Counted from the first letter of the stretch, positions 17,914 to 28,121 are shown. The stretch: DNA of 64,000 bases from Bacteroidales bacterium (GCA_029210565.1 JARGFQ010000003.1:124001-188000), one strand, 5' to 3'. Translations and numbers: made by a program. The notes: generated by a model from the letters alone, not told the origin.

Positions 17914-19014
17914 ATGGAAGTTGACCTGCAGAAGATATTCAGCCACTTCGGCGCGGAGGGCACTTTACTTACCGGGGAGAGCTTCGGCCCGGGCCATATT
18001 CATGACACCTACCGGATAATCACTGAGGAGAAGGGTTGTGATGACTATATCCTGCAGCGGATCAACGATAATGTATTCAGGGATGTGCCAAGGCTTCAGG
18101 AGAATATCGAGAGGGTCACCGCACACCTGCGCAGAAAAATAGCCCTGATCTCCGGCAGCGATCCCAAAAGGGAGTGCATGACACTACTGCCCGTGACAGC
18201 CACAGGTAAATCATATCACATCGATGAGGAGGGTAACTTCTGGAGGATGTTCATCTTCATCTCCGATCATCGCTCCTATGAGAGGGTAGACTCTTACCAC
18301 AGGGCCTTCGAGGGAGGCAGGGCTATCGGAAGGTTCCAGTCTATGCTGGCCGACCTGCCAGGAGAGCCGCTGCATGAGACCATCCCCGATTTTCACAACA
18401 TAGAAAAACGACTGGAGAGTTTTCATAGGAGCCTTGATGAAGACCCCGCGGGAAGGGTCTCGCAGGTCCGTGGGGAGATAGAGGCCATAACCTTACGGGA
18501 GGAGGAGATGAAGATCCTCATCAGACTGGGCCGCGAAGGGAGGATTCCCGTAAGAATCACCCACAACGACACCAAATTCAACAATATCCTCTTTGATACC
18601 AATGACAGGGCCCTCTGTCTCATCGACCTCGACACTGTTATGCCGGGTTATGTGCATTATGACTTCGGCGACACTATACGCACAGCTGCCAACAAGACCG
18701 ATGAAGACAGCAACGACCTTGAGGCGGTCTCAATGGATATTGAGATATTCAAAGCATACGCCGAGGGTTACCTCTCTGAGGCTATGGGCACCCTCAATGC
18801 GACTGAGATTGAATATATACCCTTCGCTCCAAAACTCCTCACCTATATCATGGCTACTAGGTTCCTGACTGACTACATCGCAGGAGACATCTACTACAAG
18901 ATCAGCTACCCTGATCATAACCTCCGCAGAAACAGGGCACAGATTGCCCTGCTGAAGGATATGGAAGCAAAGTATGACCAAATGGTACAGATAATAAACA
19001 GCTTCAAAATATGA
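17914..19014 (+). CDS. NahK-like anomeric sugar kinase (phosphotransferase family)
   Basis: The ATG at 17914 (MEVDLQKIFSHF) gives 366 residues. An in-frame ATG at 17836 lies inside the upstream gene. The protein has the aminoglycoside-phosphotransferase fold: FGPGHIHDTYRI as nucleotide loop, YILQRIN for the ATP lysine region, then the catalytic loop ITHNDTKFNNILF and the metal-binding LIDLDTVMPG. Related N-acetylhexosamine 1-kinases phosphorylate GlcNAc or GalNAc at C1 to feed an NDP-sugar synthase. A candidate partner nucleotidyltransferase begins at 765 on the other strand. Substrate assignment rests on similarity and on the porter next door. Confidence 0.85.
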   Translation: MEVDLQKIFSHFGAEGTLLTGESFGPGHIHDTYRIITEEKGCDDYILQRINDNVFRDVPRLQENIERVTAHLRRKIALISGSDPKRECMTLLPVTATGKSYHIDEEGNFWRMFIFISDHRSYERVDSYHRAFEGGRAIGRFQSMLADLPGEPLHETIPDFHNIEKRLESFHRSLDEDPAGRVSQVRGEIEAITLREEEMKILIRLGREGRIPVRITHNDTKFNNILFDTNDRALCLIDLDTVMPGYVHYDFGDTIRTAANKTDEDSNDLEAVSMDIEIFKAYAEGYLSEAMGTLNATEIEYIPFAPKLLTYIMATRFLTDYIAGDIYYKISYPDHNLRRNRAQIALLKDMEAKYDQMVQIINSFKI

Positions 19015-19104
19015 ACCTTGCCTGGGCATAAGCCATCAGGAGAATTGGACATTACCGTTTCAACCAGATTCCATCCGACCAATACAATAAACATATTATA
19101 AAAA

Positions 19105-19785
19105 ATGAAAAAGTCACTCATCCTATCAATCATCGGGCTACTCACTTTATCCGCAAGCTATGGGCAGCAAACCACTGACGTCGTCGACAGCTCAAAGTAC
19201 TCGGCATACTGGTGGCACAGCAAGGACATGTACGATCATCTCCCTGACAGTAAAAATGAGATAGTATTCCTCGGCAACAGCATCACTGACGGTGCAGAGT
19301 GGTTCGAACTGCTGGGTAACAAAAGATGCCGCAACAGGGGCATCAGCGCCGACGTGACCGAAGGGGTGCTTCTGCGCCTTGATGCTGTCACCAAACTGCA
19401 ACCGGCAAAGATTTTTATCATGATAGGCGTTAACGATCTTTCCCGGAATATGACCGTGGATGAGATAACCGCCAACTACCGTACAATCCTGAAGCGGATA
19501 GGAACGGAGAGTCCCCGTACAGCAGTCTATGTTGAGAGCGTCCTCCCGGTTAACCCTGCCACGGGTATGGCGCGTAACCATACCGACAAGACTGAGCTGA
19601 TAATGGAGCTCAACGGCAGGCTGAAGGCTCTTGCATCAGAGTTCGGGCATACCTATATCGACCTCTTCAGCGTCATGGCCGACAGCAACAATCACCTGCC
19701 GCGCAAATGCAGCATCGACGGCCTTCATCTCTCATATGAGGGTTACCGGCTCTGGGCGGAGACTATCAGGGAGTTTGTGAAGTAA
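19105..19785 (+). CDS. Secreted SGNH/GDSL hydrolase
   Basis: The 226-residue protein has a signal peptide ending near SYGQQ (residue 20), then a complete SGNH fold: block I FLGNSITDG (Ser59), a Gly in block II (RGISADVTEG), block III IGVNDLSRN, and block V DGLHLSYEGY carrying the Asp and His. Relatives include platelet-activating-factor acetylhydrolase-like and sugar-acetyl esterases. Export to the periplasm and its place after the sugar porter and kinase suggest removal of acetyl groups from glycans before uptake. That is an inference from position only. Confidence 0.88.
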   Translation: MKKSLILSIIGLLTLSASYGQQTTDVVDSSKYSAYWWHSKDMYDHLPDSKNEIVFLGNSITDGAEWFELLGNKRCRNRGISADVTEGVLLRLDAVTKLQPAKIFIMIGVNDLSRNMTVDEITANYRTILKRIGTESPRTAVYVESVLPVNPATGMARNHTDKTELIMELNGRLKALASEFGHTYIDLFSVMADSNNHLPRKCSIDGLHLSYEGYRLWAETIREFVK

Positions 19786-19937
19786 TATTGTTCCAACGGC
19801 AAAAATCTGCCTTCCAGCCGTTTAGATTAGCCTGCCTGTCTTCATTCGAAAAATAGGTTTGCATATTATATGCAAATTAATGACTTTTGTCATGCGATTA
19901 TCAAAGGCATGCGGCAGATTACCATACCCTCACTAAT

Positions 19938-21494
19938 ATGGAGATAAACGGAAAGTACTTCAGATCATACCTTGAAAGAGAGGAGGCATACAGGAAGCAA
20001 TACAGTGCGGAGCGCATCAAAAGGCAGCATTCCAAGGGGAAGCTGACGGCCCATGAGCGGATAGCCCTCCTGTTCGATTCCGGCACTTTTGAAGAGATTG
20101 ACGCCTACGTGACACCCTCAGACCAGGGTGTTGAATTCGGAAAGGTTGAGATGGCTTACGGCGACGGTGTGGTCACCGGTCACGGCAAGATCGACGGCAG
20201 GCTGGTGTTTGCCTTCGCCCAGGATTTTACCATCATGGGTGGATCACTCGGCATAGTCCATGCCCGCAAAATAGCCAAGGTACAGGAGATGGCTCTTAAG
20301 ATGGGCGCCCCGTTTATCGGCATCAACGACTCAGGAGGCGCAAGAATACAGGAAGGCATCGCCAGCCTCAACGGATATGCCGCTATCTTCAACAACATTA
20401 TACAGTCGTCGGGGATCATCCCCCAGCTCTCGGTGATCATGGGCCCTGCAGCCGGCGGCGCCGTCTACGCACCTGCCCTCACCGACTGGGTCTTCATGAC
20501 CAGCAATACGAGCTATATGTTCGTAACAGGGCCGAACGTGGTCAGGGAAGTACTGAATGAAGAGATCAGCAGTGAGGATCTGGGTGGCGCTGAGGTCCAC
20601 GCACGCCGGAGCGGTGTGGCAAACATGATCTATGATGACGAGGAGAACACGATCATTGCAGTAAGAAAGTTCCTCTCTTACCTGCCATCCAACAACCTTG
20701 AGAATCCACCCGCAACTGAATATTCAGGCGACACTCCCGATATCAACCCCAGGCTCCGCGAAATTGTCCCCGACGACCCCAACAAAGCCTACGACGTGCG
20801 TGATGTCATCAACCTTATTGTGGACCGCAACAGTTTCTTCGAAACCTCCGAGCTTTTTGCACCCAATATAATTAATGGATTCGGGCGGATGGAGGGAAAA
20901 ACCATCGGAGTTGTGGCCAACCAGCCCAAGGTTCTGGCCGGCGTGCTTGACATCGACTCATCGACCAAGGCTGCACGGTTCATACGCTTCTGCGACGCTT
21001 TCAACATACCGATACTGACCCTCGAGGATGTGCCGGGGTTCCTTCCAGGCAAGGACCAGGAACATTCAGGCATCATCAGGCACGGCGCCAAACTGCTGTT
21101 TGCCTATGCCGAAGCGACGGTGCCGCGCATAACCGTCATCCTGCGCAAGGCATACGGAGGTGCATATATTGTCATGAACAGCCGCGGCATGGGCGGTGAT
21201 TTCAACTACGCATGGCCTTCGGCAGAGATAGCCGTGATGGGGCCTGACGGCGCCGTAGCAATACTCTACCGCCATGAACTGGCGGCAGCAGCCGATCCTG
21301 TGGCACTGAAGAAGGAACTATTGAAAAAGTACCGTGAAAAAGTGGCTAATCCCTTTATCGCCGACGAGAAAGGATATATCGATGAGGTCATCGACCCGGC
21401 AACAACACGCGAAAAGGTGCTCTCAGCATTTGCGGCACTGGAAAACAAGAGCGTGAAGGTGCCGTCAAGGAAACACGGGAATATGCCTCTTTAG
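19938..21494 (+). CDS. Acyl-CoA carboxylase carboxyltransferase (propionyl-CoA carboxylase beta)
   Basis: The likely start is the ATG at 19938 (MEINGKYFRSYLE), giving 518 residues. A 17-residue in-frame extension from 19887 looks non-coding. The two crotonase-like halves carry INDSGGARIQEG with GPAAGGAVYAPA for the acyl-CoA site, and PGFLPGKDQEHSGIIRHGAK with RKAYGGAYIVMNSR for the carboxybiotin site. The family includes the beta subunit of propionyl-CoA carboxylase and the alpha subunit of methylmalonyl-CoA decarboxylase. A biotin carboxylase gene downstream favours a carboxylase. Propionyl-CoA and methylmalonyl-CoA link to succinate and propionate metabolism in Bacteroidota. Confidence 0.93.
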   Translation: MEINGKYFRSYLEREEAYRKQYSAERIKRQHSKGKLTAHERIALLFDSGTFEEIDAYVTPSDQGVEFGKVEMAYGDGVVTGHGKIDGRLVFAFAQDFTIMGGSLGIVHARKIAKVQEMALKMGAPFIGINDSGGARIQEGIASLNGYAAIFNNIIQSSGIIPQLSVIMGPAAGGAVYAPALTDWVFMTSNTSYMFVTGPNVVREVLNEEISSEDLGGAEVHARRSGVANMIYDDEENTIIAVRKFLSYLPSNNLENPPATEYSGDTPDINPRLREIVPDDPNKAYDVRDVINLIVDRNSFFETSELFAPNIINGFGRMEGKTIGVVANQPKVLAGVLDIDSSTKAARFIRFCDAFNIPILTLEDVPGFLPGKDQEHSGIIRHGAKLLFAYAEATVPRITVILRKAYGGAYIVMNSRGMGGDFNYAWPSAEIAVMGPDGAVAILYRHELAAAADPVALKKELLKKYREKVANPFIADEKGYIDEVIDPATTREKVLSAFAALENKSVKVPSRKHGNMPL

Positions 21495-21572
21495 GCAGTC
21501 GGCAATCGGCAGTCGGCAGTCGGCAGTCTGTAAATAATTGATTGCCTGAAGACTGAGGACTGAAGACTCAAC
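21495..21572. repeat. Heptanucleotide-like repeat, GGCAGTC type
   Basis: Four GGCAGTC copies occur at 21494-21529 with one variant (GGCAATC), and after a short AT stretch the inverse-like word GACTGAA/GACTGAGGACTGAAGACT follows. It fills most of the 129-bp gap inside the carboxylase operon. Confidence 0.75.
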
Positions 21573-21623
21573 AAAGTAAACTGAATGTAGAGCAAAGAGA
21601 CTTTGCAGCAGAAAAAACACTAA

Positions 21624-23132
21624 ATGATTAAAATAAAGCGAATACTGATAGCTAACCGCGGCGAGATAGCCGTGAGGATCATGCGTACGGCACGCAGGAT
21701 GGGCATCGAATGCGTCGCCATACGCACCCAGGCTGAACCTGACGCCATGTACCTATTGGCAGCCGACATAATCCATGAGGAGGATGACGCTGAGGCTGTG
21801 ATATCTGTTTTTCTCGATATAGAAAAACTGATCTCCGTAGCCTCAGAACAGAGATGCGATGCGCTCCATCCGGGATACGGTTTTCTGGCCGAGAATGCAT
21901 ACTTTGCAGAGAAGTGCAGGGATAACGGGATCATCTTCATCGGCCCGTCACCCGACGCTATTTACAAGATGGGCAACAAGACCATCGCCAGGCAGATAGC
22001 TCTCCGGCACAAAATACCCATGGCCATGGGCACGCCGGGAAGCGTTGCCGATGAGGAGGAGGCACTGAAACATGCCGCCCGCATAGGTTACCCGGTAATC
22101 ATCAAGTCTGCCTCCGGTGGCGGCGGCAGGGGAATGCGCATCGTACGCCAGGAGTCGGAAATGGAGAAGATGTTCAATCTGGCCAGCCGAGAGGCTGAGA
22201 AAGCATTCAACGACCCCAGCGTCTTTATTGAGAAATATATTGAGAATCCCAAGCATATTGAGTTCCAGATACTTGGGGATATGCACGGGAATATCATCCA
22301 TCTGGGTGAAAGAGAGTGCTCTATTCAGCGCAAGCATCAGAAGCTGCTCGAGGAAGCCCCCTCCCCCGCCCTGGACGATGAGTTGAGGGCAATGATGGGC
22401 TCCGTCGCCGTGACTATTGCCAGAGCGGTAGAATATTACTCGGCAGGCACAGTCGAATTTTTACTCGACTCCGACCGCAATTTCTACTTCATGGAGATGA
22501 ACACCCGTATACAGGTAGAACATCCGGTGACAGAGATGATTACCGGCATTGACCTCATAGAGCAGCAGATACGCATTGCCGGTGGCGAGAAACTCACAGT
22601 GCGACAGGAGGATGTCACACTCACCGGCTGGGCCATTGAATGCCGCATCAACGCTGAGGATGTTCAGGCTGGATTTGCCCCTTCCCCGGGCAGGATAGAC
22701 AACATCAGCTTTCCTGAAGAGGCGGGCATACGCGTCGACACAGGTGTCAGGGCCGGATCCCCGATAGTAGCTGCTTATGATTCAATGATAGCAAAACTGA
22801 TTGTCACCGGTAGCAACCGTAAGGAGGCAATCATAAATACAAAAAAGGCGCTCGACAGAGTCTGGATCAGGGGCACGAAGACCACCCTCCCCTTCTTCCG
22901 CATGCTGATGCGCAACAGGATTTTCCAGGAGGGCACCTTCACCACGGCATTCATTGAAAAAGATCTTGAAAAATACCATACCAGCAGCGAATATGAGGAG
23001 ACAATTGCTGCATGGATGGCCACGAAGCTCTTCGCTGAAGAGAACCTCACGGAGAAAAAAGCAAATATCAGTTTTGACCAGGGGAAGGAGCTTACACCCT
23101 GGCTGCTGAGAAAAAGACTATCTCAATTCTGA
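21624..23132 (+). CDS. Biotin carboxylase subunit of an acyl-CoA carboxylase
   Basis: The 502-residue protein is an ATP-grasp biotin carboxylase. The N-terminal domain begins IKRILIANRGEIAVRIMRTA and includes HPGYGFLAENAYFA. The ATP-binding glycine loop is KSASGGGGRGMRIV, and the catalytic region contains EFLLDSDRNFYFMEMNTRIQ and QVEHPVTEMITG. The C-terminal domain carries GWAIECRINAED and FAPSPGRI. It carboxylates the biotin on the carrier protein encoded 4 bp downstream. The extra 40 residues after the usual 450-residue AccC core are charged and may contact partner subunits, as in propionyl-CoA carboxylase alpha chains. Confidence 0.95.
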   Translation: MIKIKRILIANRGEIAVRIMRTARRMGIECVAIRTQAEPDAMYLLAADIIHEEDDAEAVISVFLDIEKLISVASEQRCDALHPGYGFLAENAYFAEKCRDNGIIFIGPSPDAIYKMGNKTIARQIALRHKIPMAMGTPGSVADEEEALKHAARIGYPVIIKSASGGGGRGMRIVRQESEMEKMFNLASREAEKAFNDPSVFIEKYIENPKHIEFQILGDMHGNIIHLGERECSIQRKHQKLLEEAPSPALDDELRAMMGSVAVTIARAVEYYSAGTVEFLLDSDRNFYFMEMNTRIQVEHPVTEMITGIDLIEQQIRIAGGEKLTVRQEDVTLTGWAIECRINAEDVQAGFAPSPGRIDNISFPEEAGIRVDTGVRAGSPIVAAYDSMIAKLIVTGSNRKEAIINTKKALDRVWIRGTKTTLPFFRMLMRNRIFQEGTFTTAFIEKDLEKYHTSSEYEETIAAWMATKLFAEENLTEKKANISFDQGKELTPWLLRKRLSQF

Positions 23133-23136
23133 AAGG

Positions 23137-23667
23137 ATGAAATCTGAAAAGCCCGGCATCAGGAGACTCTATGCCCTATCGAACGAGGGCCACAAGTTCA
23201 CATTCCCTTTTCCCCTGCGCAACGTCATAAAAGTCAACGGCAGGGAGTACAACGTTGAGCTCCGCGAGGATGAGAAATACGGTATTCACGTTCTCTGGAA
23301 GAACCGCAGATACCCCGTCGAGATAGTCCGCATCAGGCAAAACAGGTACGAGATACTCTTCAATGACATCAGCCATGAATTCTCCGTGGAGACTCCAATA
23401 TCGATGCAGCGAAGAAAAGTGCTCAAAACGGGTCGTGGCAAGATCGGAACCGTTGCTGTCAGGGCGCCCATGCCCGGCAAGATCATTGATATCCTTGTCC
23501 GTGAGAGCAGTGAGGCTATGCGGGGTGAGGCACTGGTGATTCTCGAAGCCATGAAGATGCAGAACGAGATACAGTCGCCGGTAAACGGCACTGTGGTCAG
23601 GATTTCTGTGAAGGCCGGACAGAATGTCATGAAAGATGATATCTTAGCGGAGATAACCGTCAAATAG
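23137..23667 (+). CDS. Biotin carboxyl carrier subunit
   Basis: The 176-residue protein ends with a biotinyl/lipoyl domain. VRAPMPGKIIDILV begins it, and the biotin site is EAMKMQNEI with Lys140, followed by VRISVKAGQNVMKDDILAEI. The N-terminal half is a beta-rich segment resembling the BT domain that links carrier and biotin carboxylase in propionyl-CoA carboxylases. Together with the two preceding genes it completes a three-subunit biotin-dependent carboxylase. Seven bases later the interrupted PhoD-like gene starts, so both are probably on one transcript. Confidence 0.95.
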   Translation: MKSEKPGIRRLYALSNEGHKFTFPFPLRNVIKVNGREYNVELREDEKYGIHVLWKNRRYPVEIVRIRQNRYEILFNDISHEFSVETPISMQRRKVLKTGRGKIGTVAVRAPMPGKIIDILVRESSEAMRGEALVILEAMKMQNEIQSPVNGTVVRISVKAGQNVMKDDILAEITVK

Positions 23668-23674
23668 AATAAAC

Positions 23675-26416
23675 ATGGACAGGAATAGCACTGTCACCGT
23701 AACGTTACTGATGGTGGTCATGCTGATATTATTGTCCGCCTCATGCACGCGCTTCTCAGGCAACGGATACTCGTCGGCGTGGGAACAGTACCCCGACAGC
23801 CGCTGAGTTGGTCCTGACCTCTGGGCGAACAGGCTTGCCGACTGGGAAATAAAGGACGGAAGGCTCACCTGTCTCAGCGACCTCCCCCTGCGCACCGTCC
23901 ATCTTATGACCAGGAGAACAGGCCCGGAAGAGGGGAATCTCATTACCCTTGTCAATATCCGGAAAGAATCCGGAGCAACATCCGGCAGCATCAATGCAGG
24001 CCGCAGCCCTGGCATCTATGGCAGTAATGCAGGCGGCAATCGCAGCCGCGACGGCAGGGAGGCTGCCGCAGGCGTGCTCCTCGGCGCAGGAGCCCATATT
24101 GACTATCTCTCCGCCAGCCTGATTTTTCACTCCTGGGGTGAAGGGGCAGGCCTCTTCATCGGCCTCGACGGCAACGGCAGGGTGTTTGTCCGTGACCTGT
24201 CAGGCAGGAATGATTACCTGGCCTATGCGGAAATGGGCTATATGGAGTGGAAGGAAGCAATCCTGCGTATCACCGCCGAATCGGTCGGTAACGGCATGAC
24301 ATCGTTGAATATCATAGCCGTTGATCCCACTTCAAGGCGTGTTATATCAGCCATTGAGGATTTTAAGATCGAAACCTCAATGTTGACCGGCAATACTGCC
24401 CTCGTGTCACATTCCGGAAAAAGAGGCATGTCAGCCACTCGCTTCTCCTTTGCAGGGTGGCGTGTAAGAGGATCACGCATGCTCAGCTACAGGGAGCGCA
24501 ACACCGGTCCGCTGGTCACGGCTCAGTACACACTCAGCAGGGGTATCCTTAAGATGACAGCACAGCTGATGCCTGTTGGCAAGAATCTGTGCGATTCGGT
24601 TGAACTGCAGCTTATGGATGAAAAGAGGTGGCAGACCGTCGCCATCGCTGCCGTCGATACACCCTCCTACACTGCCTCGATCCGACTGACAGGCATCACG
24701 GGCAGCGAAGACAGGCCATACCGCCTCCGGGCAAGGTACTGCTACGGCAATGATGCCGGCAACATGCTCTCCGGCACCGTAAGGCATGATCCGGTTGAGA
24801 AGGAGGAGATAAAGCTGCTCTCATTATCATGCATTGAACAGGTCATCAAGCCCGACCCAAAGGTATGGGCAGGGATAGATGCAGGCTATTTCCCTTTTTA
24901 ATAGGGAGTCCTCTTCCCTCACAGGCGCATGGTTGACAACCTCAGGCGGCATAAGCCCGACCTGCTCTTTTTTGCAGGCGACCAGGTCTATGAGAGCGCC
25001 TCGCCCACGGCTGCGGTATTCGGCGAAGGTGCCATTGATGATTACCTCTACAAATGGTATCTCTGGTGCATCACATACCGTGACCTGACAACTACGGTGC
25101 CGGCAGTGACGATTCCCGATGACCATGATGTCTATCACGGTAACCTGTGGGGCTCTGGAGGCAGAGTCACGCCCCCGGGGCTGGAGGGCAGTATGGCACA
25201 GGACGCCGGAGGTTATAAGATGTCTCCGCGGTTTGTGAATATGGTTCAGAAGACCCAGACGAGCCATCTGCCTGACCCCGCCGACCCGGCACCTGCGGAA
25301 CAGGGTATTGGCGTTTACTTCACCGAATGTAACGTTGGCGGTGTTAGTTTTGCGGTGATAGAGGACCGTAAGTTCAAATCGGCACCAGCCGAGCTGCTGC
25401 CCGATGCCATGATTGTCAACGGATGGCCGCTGAATCCACGCTGGAATGCCGAGCGGTACGCTGATGTTGAGGGTGCCACCCTGCTTGGCGACCGGCAGTA
25501 CACTTTCCTGAAGAGATGGGCTGAGGATTGGTCCGGAGGAACATGGATGAAAGCGGTTCTGTCGCAAACGCTGTGGGACAACCTGGCCACACTGCCTTAC
25601 TCCGCCACCAGCGATGCCATAGTGCCATTCCTGGAAATACCCGACTCGGGGGTTTACGTCAGGGGTGACAGGATTGTTACCGACTTTGATTCCGACGGCT
25701 GGCCGCAGAGCGGACGCAACCGCGCACTGAAGATCATCCGGATAGCATTTGCACTTCATTTCTGCGGAGACCGGCACCTTCCGTCGACACTACAGTACGG
25801 AACCGACGATTGGGGTGATGCAGGATATGCAATAGTATCACCTGCAAGCGGCAATATCTTTCCCAGGAGGTGGTTTCCTCCGCAACCGGGCAGAAACCGG
25901 GAGAATATTTTTCCCGAATATACCGGGGAATTCAAGGACGGCTTTGGCAATAAAATAACCGTCAGTGCCGTGGCCAACCCGCACAGGAGCACGGCAGAGC
26001 CTCCACGTCAGAATGAGCTGGTCACCGGCTACAGCACCATCACGTTCCGGAGGTCATCACGTGAGATAGAGCTGGCAAACTGGCCGGGATATGCCGGTCC
26101 GGCAACAGGAGAGCCCTTCCCCGGCTGGCCTGTAACCATCAGCCAGGCTGACGACTACGGACGAAAGATTATTGGCTGGCTCCCTGAAGTGGTCACCGAG
26201 GGACTCTGGAACCCGGTCATCAGAATCATCAGCGAAAATAACGGTGAGACGGTTTACACCCTGCGCATCAGCGGCAACTCATTTCAGCCGGGAGTCTTCC
26301 GCTACGGCGCCTACACCATCGAGGCAGGCGACCCTGACACAGGAATATGGCATAAGGCCGAAGGGATACAGGCATGGAGCTCGAAAGAGAGACAGAACCT
26401 CGTCTTTTCATTCTGA
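23675..26416 (+). pseudogene. PhoD-like metallophosphoesterase gene with three in-frame stops
   Basis: Reading from ATG 23675, one frame runs 914 codons but contains TGA at 23804-23806 and adjacent TAA TAG at 24899-24904. The start encodes a signal segment with a lipobox-like SASC. After the TGA the frame continues VGPDLWANRLADWEI. An N-terminal concanavalin-like region and a fibronectin-like region follow up to SLSCIEQVI and AGYFPF. After the two stops it resumes GVLFPHRRMVDNL. The PhoD-type metallophosphatase part then holds FFAGDQVYE, PDDHDVYHG and FCGDRHLPS, so the metal ligands look intact. The last 495 codons could be made from ATG 24929, but without a signal peptide. Homologues are alkaline phosphatase/phosphodiesterase-like secreted proteins. 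Confidence 0.85.
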
Positions 26417-26663
26417 GTACTCTGAACAGCTGCAGGCCTTGCTGCCAAAAGTCCACCCGAAGAACTGCATGGCAGTGAAACTGGTGCAGGCCAATCCTAC
26501 TGGCAGTAAGATCATTCTTCAAAGTTAGTCCCGGCTCTGAAACTTATGAGTAAACAAACCGCCCGGTGGTTTTCCGGGGCGGAAATGCAGTTGGCAATAT
26601 TACTGTAACCTTATCTGACAGAAGAGGATCGCCCCGGCAGACCGTGGCGGAAAGATTGAATGA
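26417..26663. other. Non-coding interval between the PhoD-like gene and pepD
   Basis: About 247 bp lie between convergent genes. A weak GC hairpin (CCGCCC at 26559-26564 with GGGCGG at 26577-26582) may help terminate transcription, though no clear T run follows. No convincing gene is seen. Confidence 0.4.
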
Positions 26664-28121
26664 CTACTTCTTCGGAGCGTTCTTCAGTGTAGCCACAAGG
26701 AAGTTCCAGAACTTCTCAACCGATTCAATCTCCACCTTCTCATCAGGACTGTGGGGATAGCGAATCGTCGGCCCGAAGCTGATGGAGTCGAGCTTCGGAT
26801 AGGCACCCATGATAATACCGCACTCAAGACCGGCATGAATGGCCTTGATCTCCGGCACCTTGCCGTACAGCTTATTGTAAGTATCCTTCATGGTCACCAG
26901 TATCTTGCTATCAATGTTGGGTTTCCATCCCGGATAATCACCTGACATGGTAACTTCAGCACCGGCAAGCTGGAACCCTGCTGCTATCTTCCATGCAGTA
27001 GCCTCCTTGGCTGTCTCCACCGAGCTGCGTGTGAGGTTATGGGACTGGAACTTGCCGTCACTGATTTTGACAACTGAGAGATTGGTAGAGGTCTCAACGA
27101 CACCCGGCATGCTTGCACTCATCCGCTGTACACCGCACGGGCAGACAAACACTGCTCTTATTATACGGTACTGATCAGCCTCATTCATCTCCGTGGCCGG
27201 TGCTTCGCAGGTTTTGGCAATAAGCCTGATGTCCGGGTCAACCTCCTTGAATTCCTCCCTGTACATCTTTTCATAACCCTTGATGAACTTCTCAAATTGG
27301 GTTTTCTTGATTGAAGGAACAACCACTGTTGCAAATGCCTCACGCGGGATGGCATTGCGAAGGTCTCCCCCGGCGTAATCTGCAATCCTCATGCCGAAAT
27401 CATGTTCTGCCTGCTGGAAGAAGCGGAACATCAGCTTGTTGGCATTGCCCTTTCCGAGATGAATGTCGAGGCCTGAGTGCCCTCCGCGAAGTCCCTTGAG
27501 GGTCAGCTTGTAGGCAGTCAATCCCGACGGGGTCTTCTCCTGCTTGTAGTTGCGTGCAGCGCTGACATCAACGCCGCCGGCACAACCCACGTAGAGTTCA
27601 CCTTCATCTTCAGAGTCCATGTTGATCATTATCTCGCCCTGAAGCATCCCTTTCTTCAGGTTCTTGGCACCGGTCATACCTGTCTCCTCATCGATGGTGA
27701 AGAGTCCCTCAACAGGGCCGTGCACCACCTTCGGATCGGTAAGCACAGCCATCGCTGCAGCGACACCGATGCCGTTATCGGCGCCAAGAGTGGTGCCATT
27801 GGCAGTAACCCACCCCTTTTCAATCATTGTCTCGATCGGATCCTTCTCAAAGTCGAACTTCTTGTCGGAGTTTTTCTGGGGAACCATGTCAACATGTCCC
27901 TGCAGTACGATGCCGACACGGTCTTCCATGCCCTTCGTTGCAGGTTTGCGGATCACAACGTTGCCTGTCTTGTCCACGATGGTCTCAAGGCCGTGCTCCT
28001 CGCCAAACTTTTTCATGTACTCTGTCATCCGTTCCTCTTTCTTGGAGGGACGGGGTATCTGTGTAATCTCATAGAAATATTTCCACAGAAGCTTCGGTTC
28101 AAGATTTCTTATGTCACTCAT
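26664..28121 (-). CDS. pepD: Aminoacyl-histidine dipeptidase (PepD, M20C family)
   Basis: The 485-residue protein matches the cytosolic M20 dipeptidase PepD, a two-zinc enzyme that cleaves Xaa-His and other dipeptides. Visible metal and catalytic motifs are GHVDMVPQK, TTLGADNGIGVAAAMAVL, TIDEETGMTGAKNL (catalytic Glu) and MNMDSEDEGE-like INMDSEDEGELYVGCAGG. A lid domain occupies the middle (GLRGGHSGLDIH). The C-terminal His ligand is near YPHSPDEKV. It follows the MFS porter gene by 13 bp in a leftward operon, which suggests hydrolysis of peptides that the porter carries in. Confidence 0.95.
   Translation of the reverse strand: MSDIRNLEPKLLWKYFYEITQIPRPSKKEERMTEYMKKFGEEHGLETIVDKTGNVVIRKPATKGMEDRVGIVLQGHVDMVPQKNSDKKFDFEKDPIETMIEKGWVTANGTTLGADNGIGVAAAMAVLTDPKVVHGPVEGLFTIDEETGMTGAKNLKKGMLQGEIMINMDSEDEGELYVGCAGGVDVSAARNYKQEKTPSGLTAYKLTLKGLRGGHSGLDIHLGKGNANKLMFRFFQQAEHDFGMRIADYAGGDLRNAIPREAFATVVVPSIKKTQFEKFIKGYEKMYREEFKEVDPDIRLIAKTCEAPATEMNEADQYRIIRAVFVCPCGVQRMSASMPGVVETSTNLSVVKISDGKFQSHNLTRSSVETAKEATAWKIAAGFQLAGAEVTMSGDYPGWKPNIDSKILVTMKDTYNKLYGKVPEIKAIHAGLECGIIMGAYPKLDSISFGPTIRYPHSPDEKVEIESVEKFWNFLVATLKNAPKK

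Noticed and set aside
23675..26416. A frameshift in the PhoD-like gene
   Set aside because: The two large open parts and the upstream signal peptide are all in the same frame, so only stop codons interrupt it.
26172..26528. A small gene overlapping the end of the PhoD-like gene
   Set aside because: It is mostly an alternate frame of the PhoD-like gene. The tail after 26416 has no start and no family signature.
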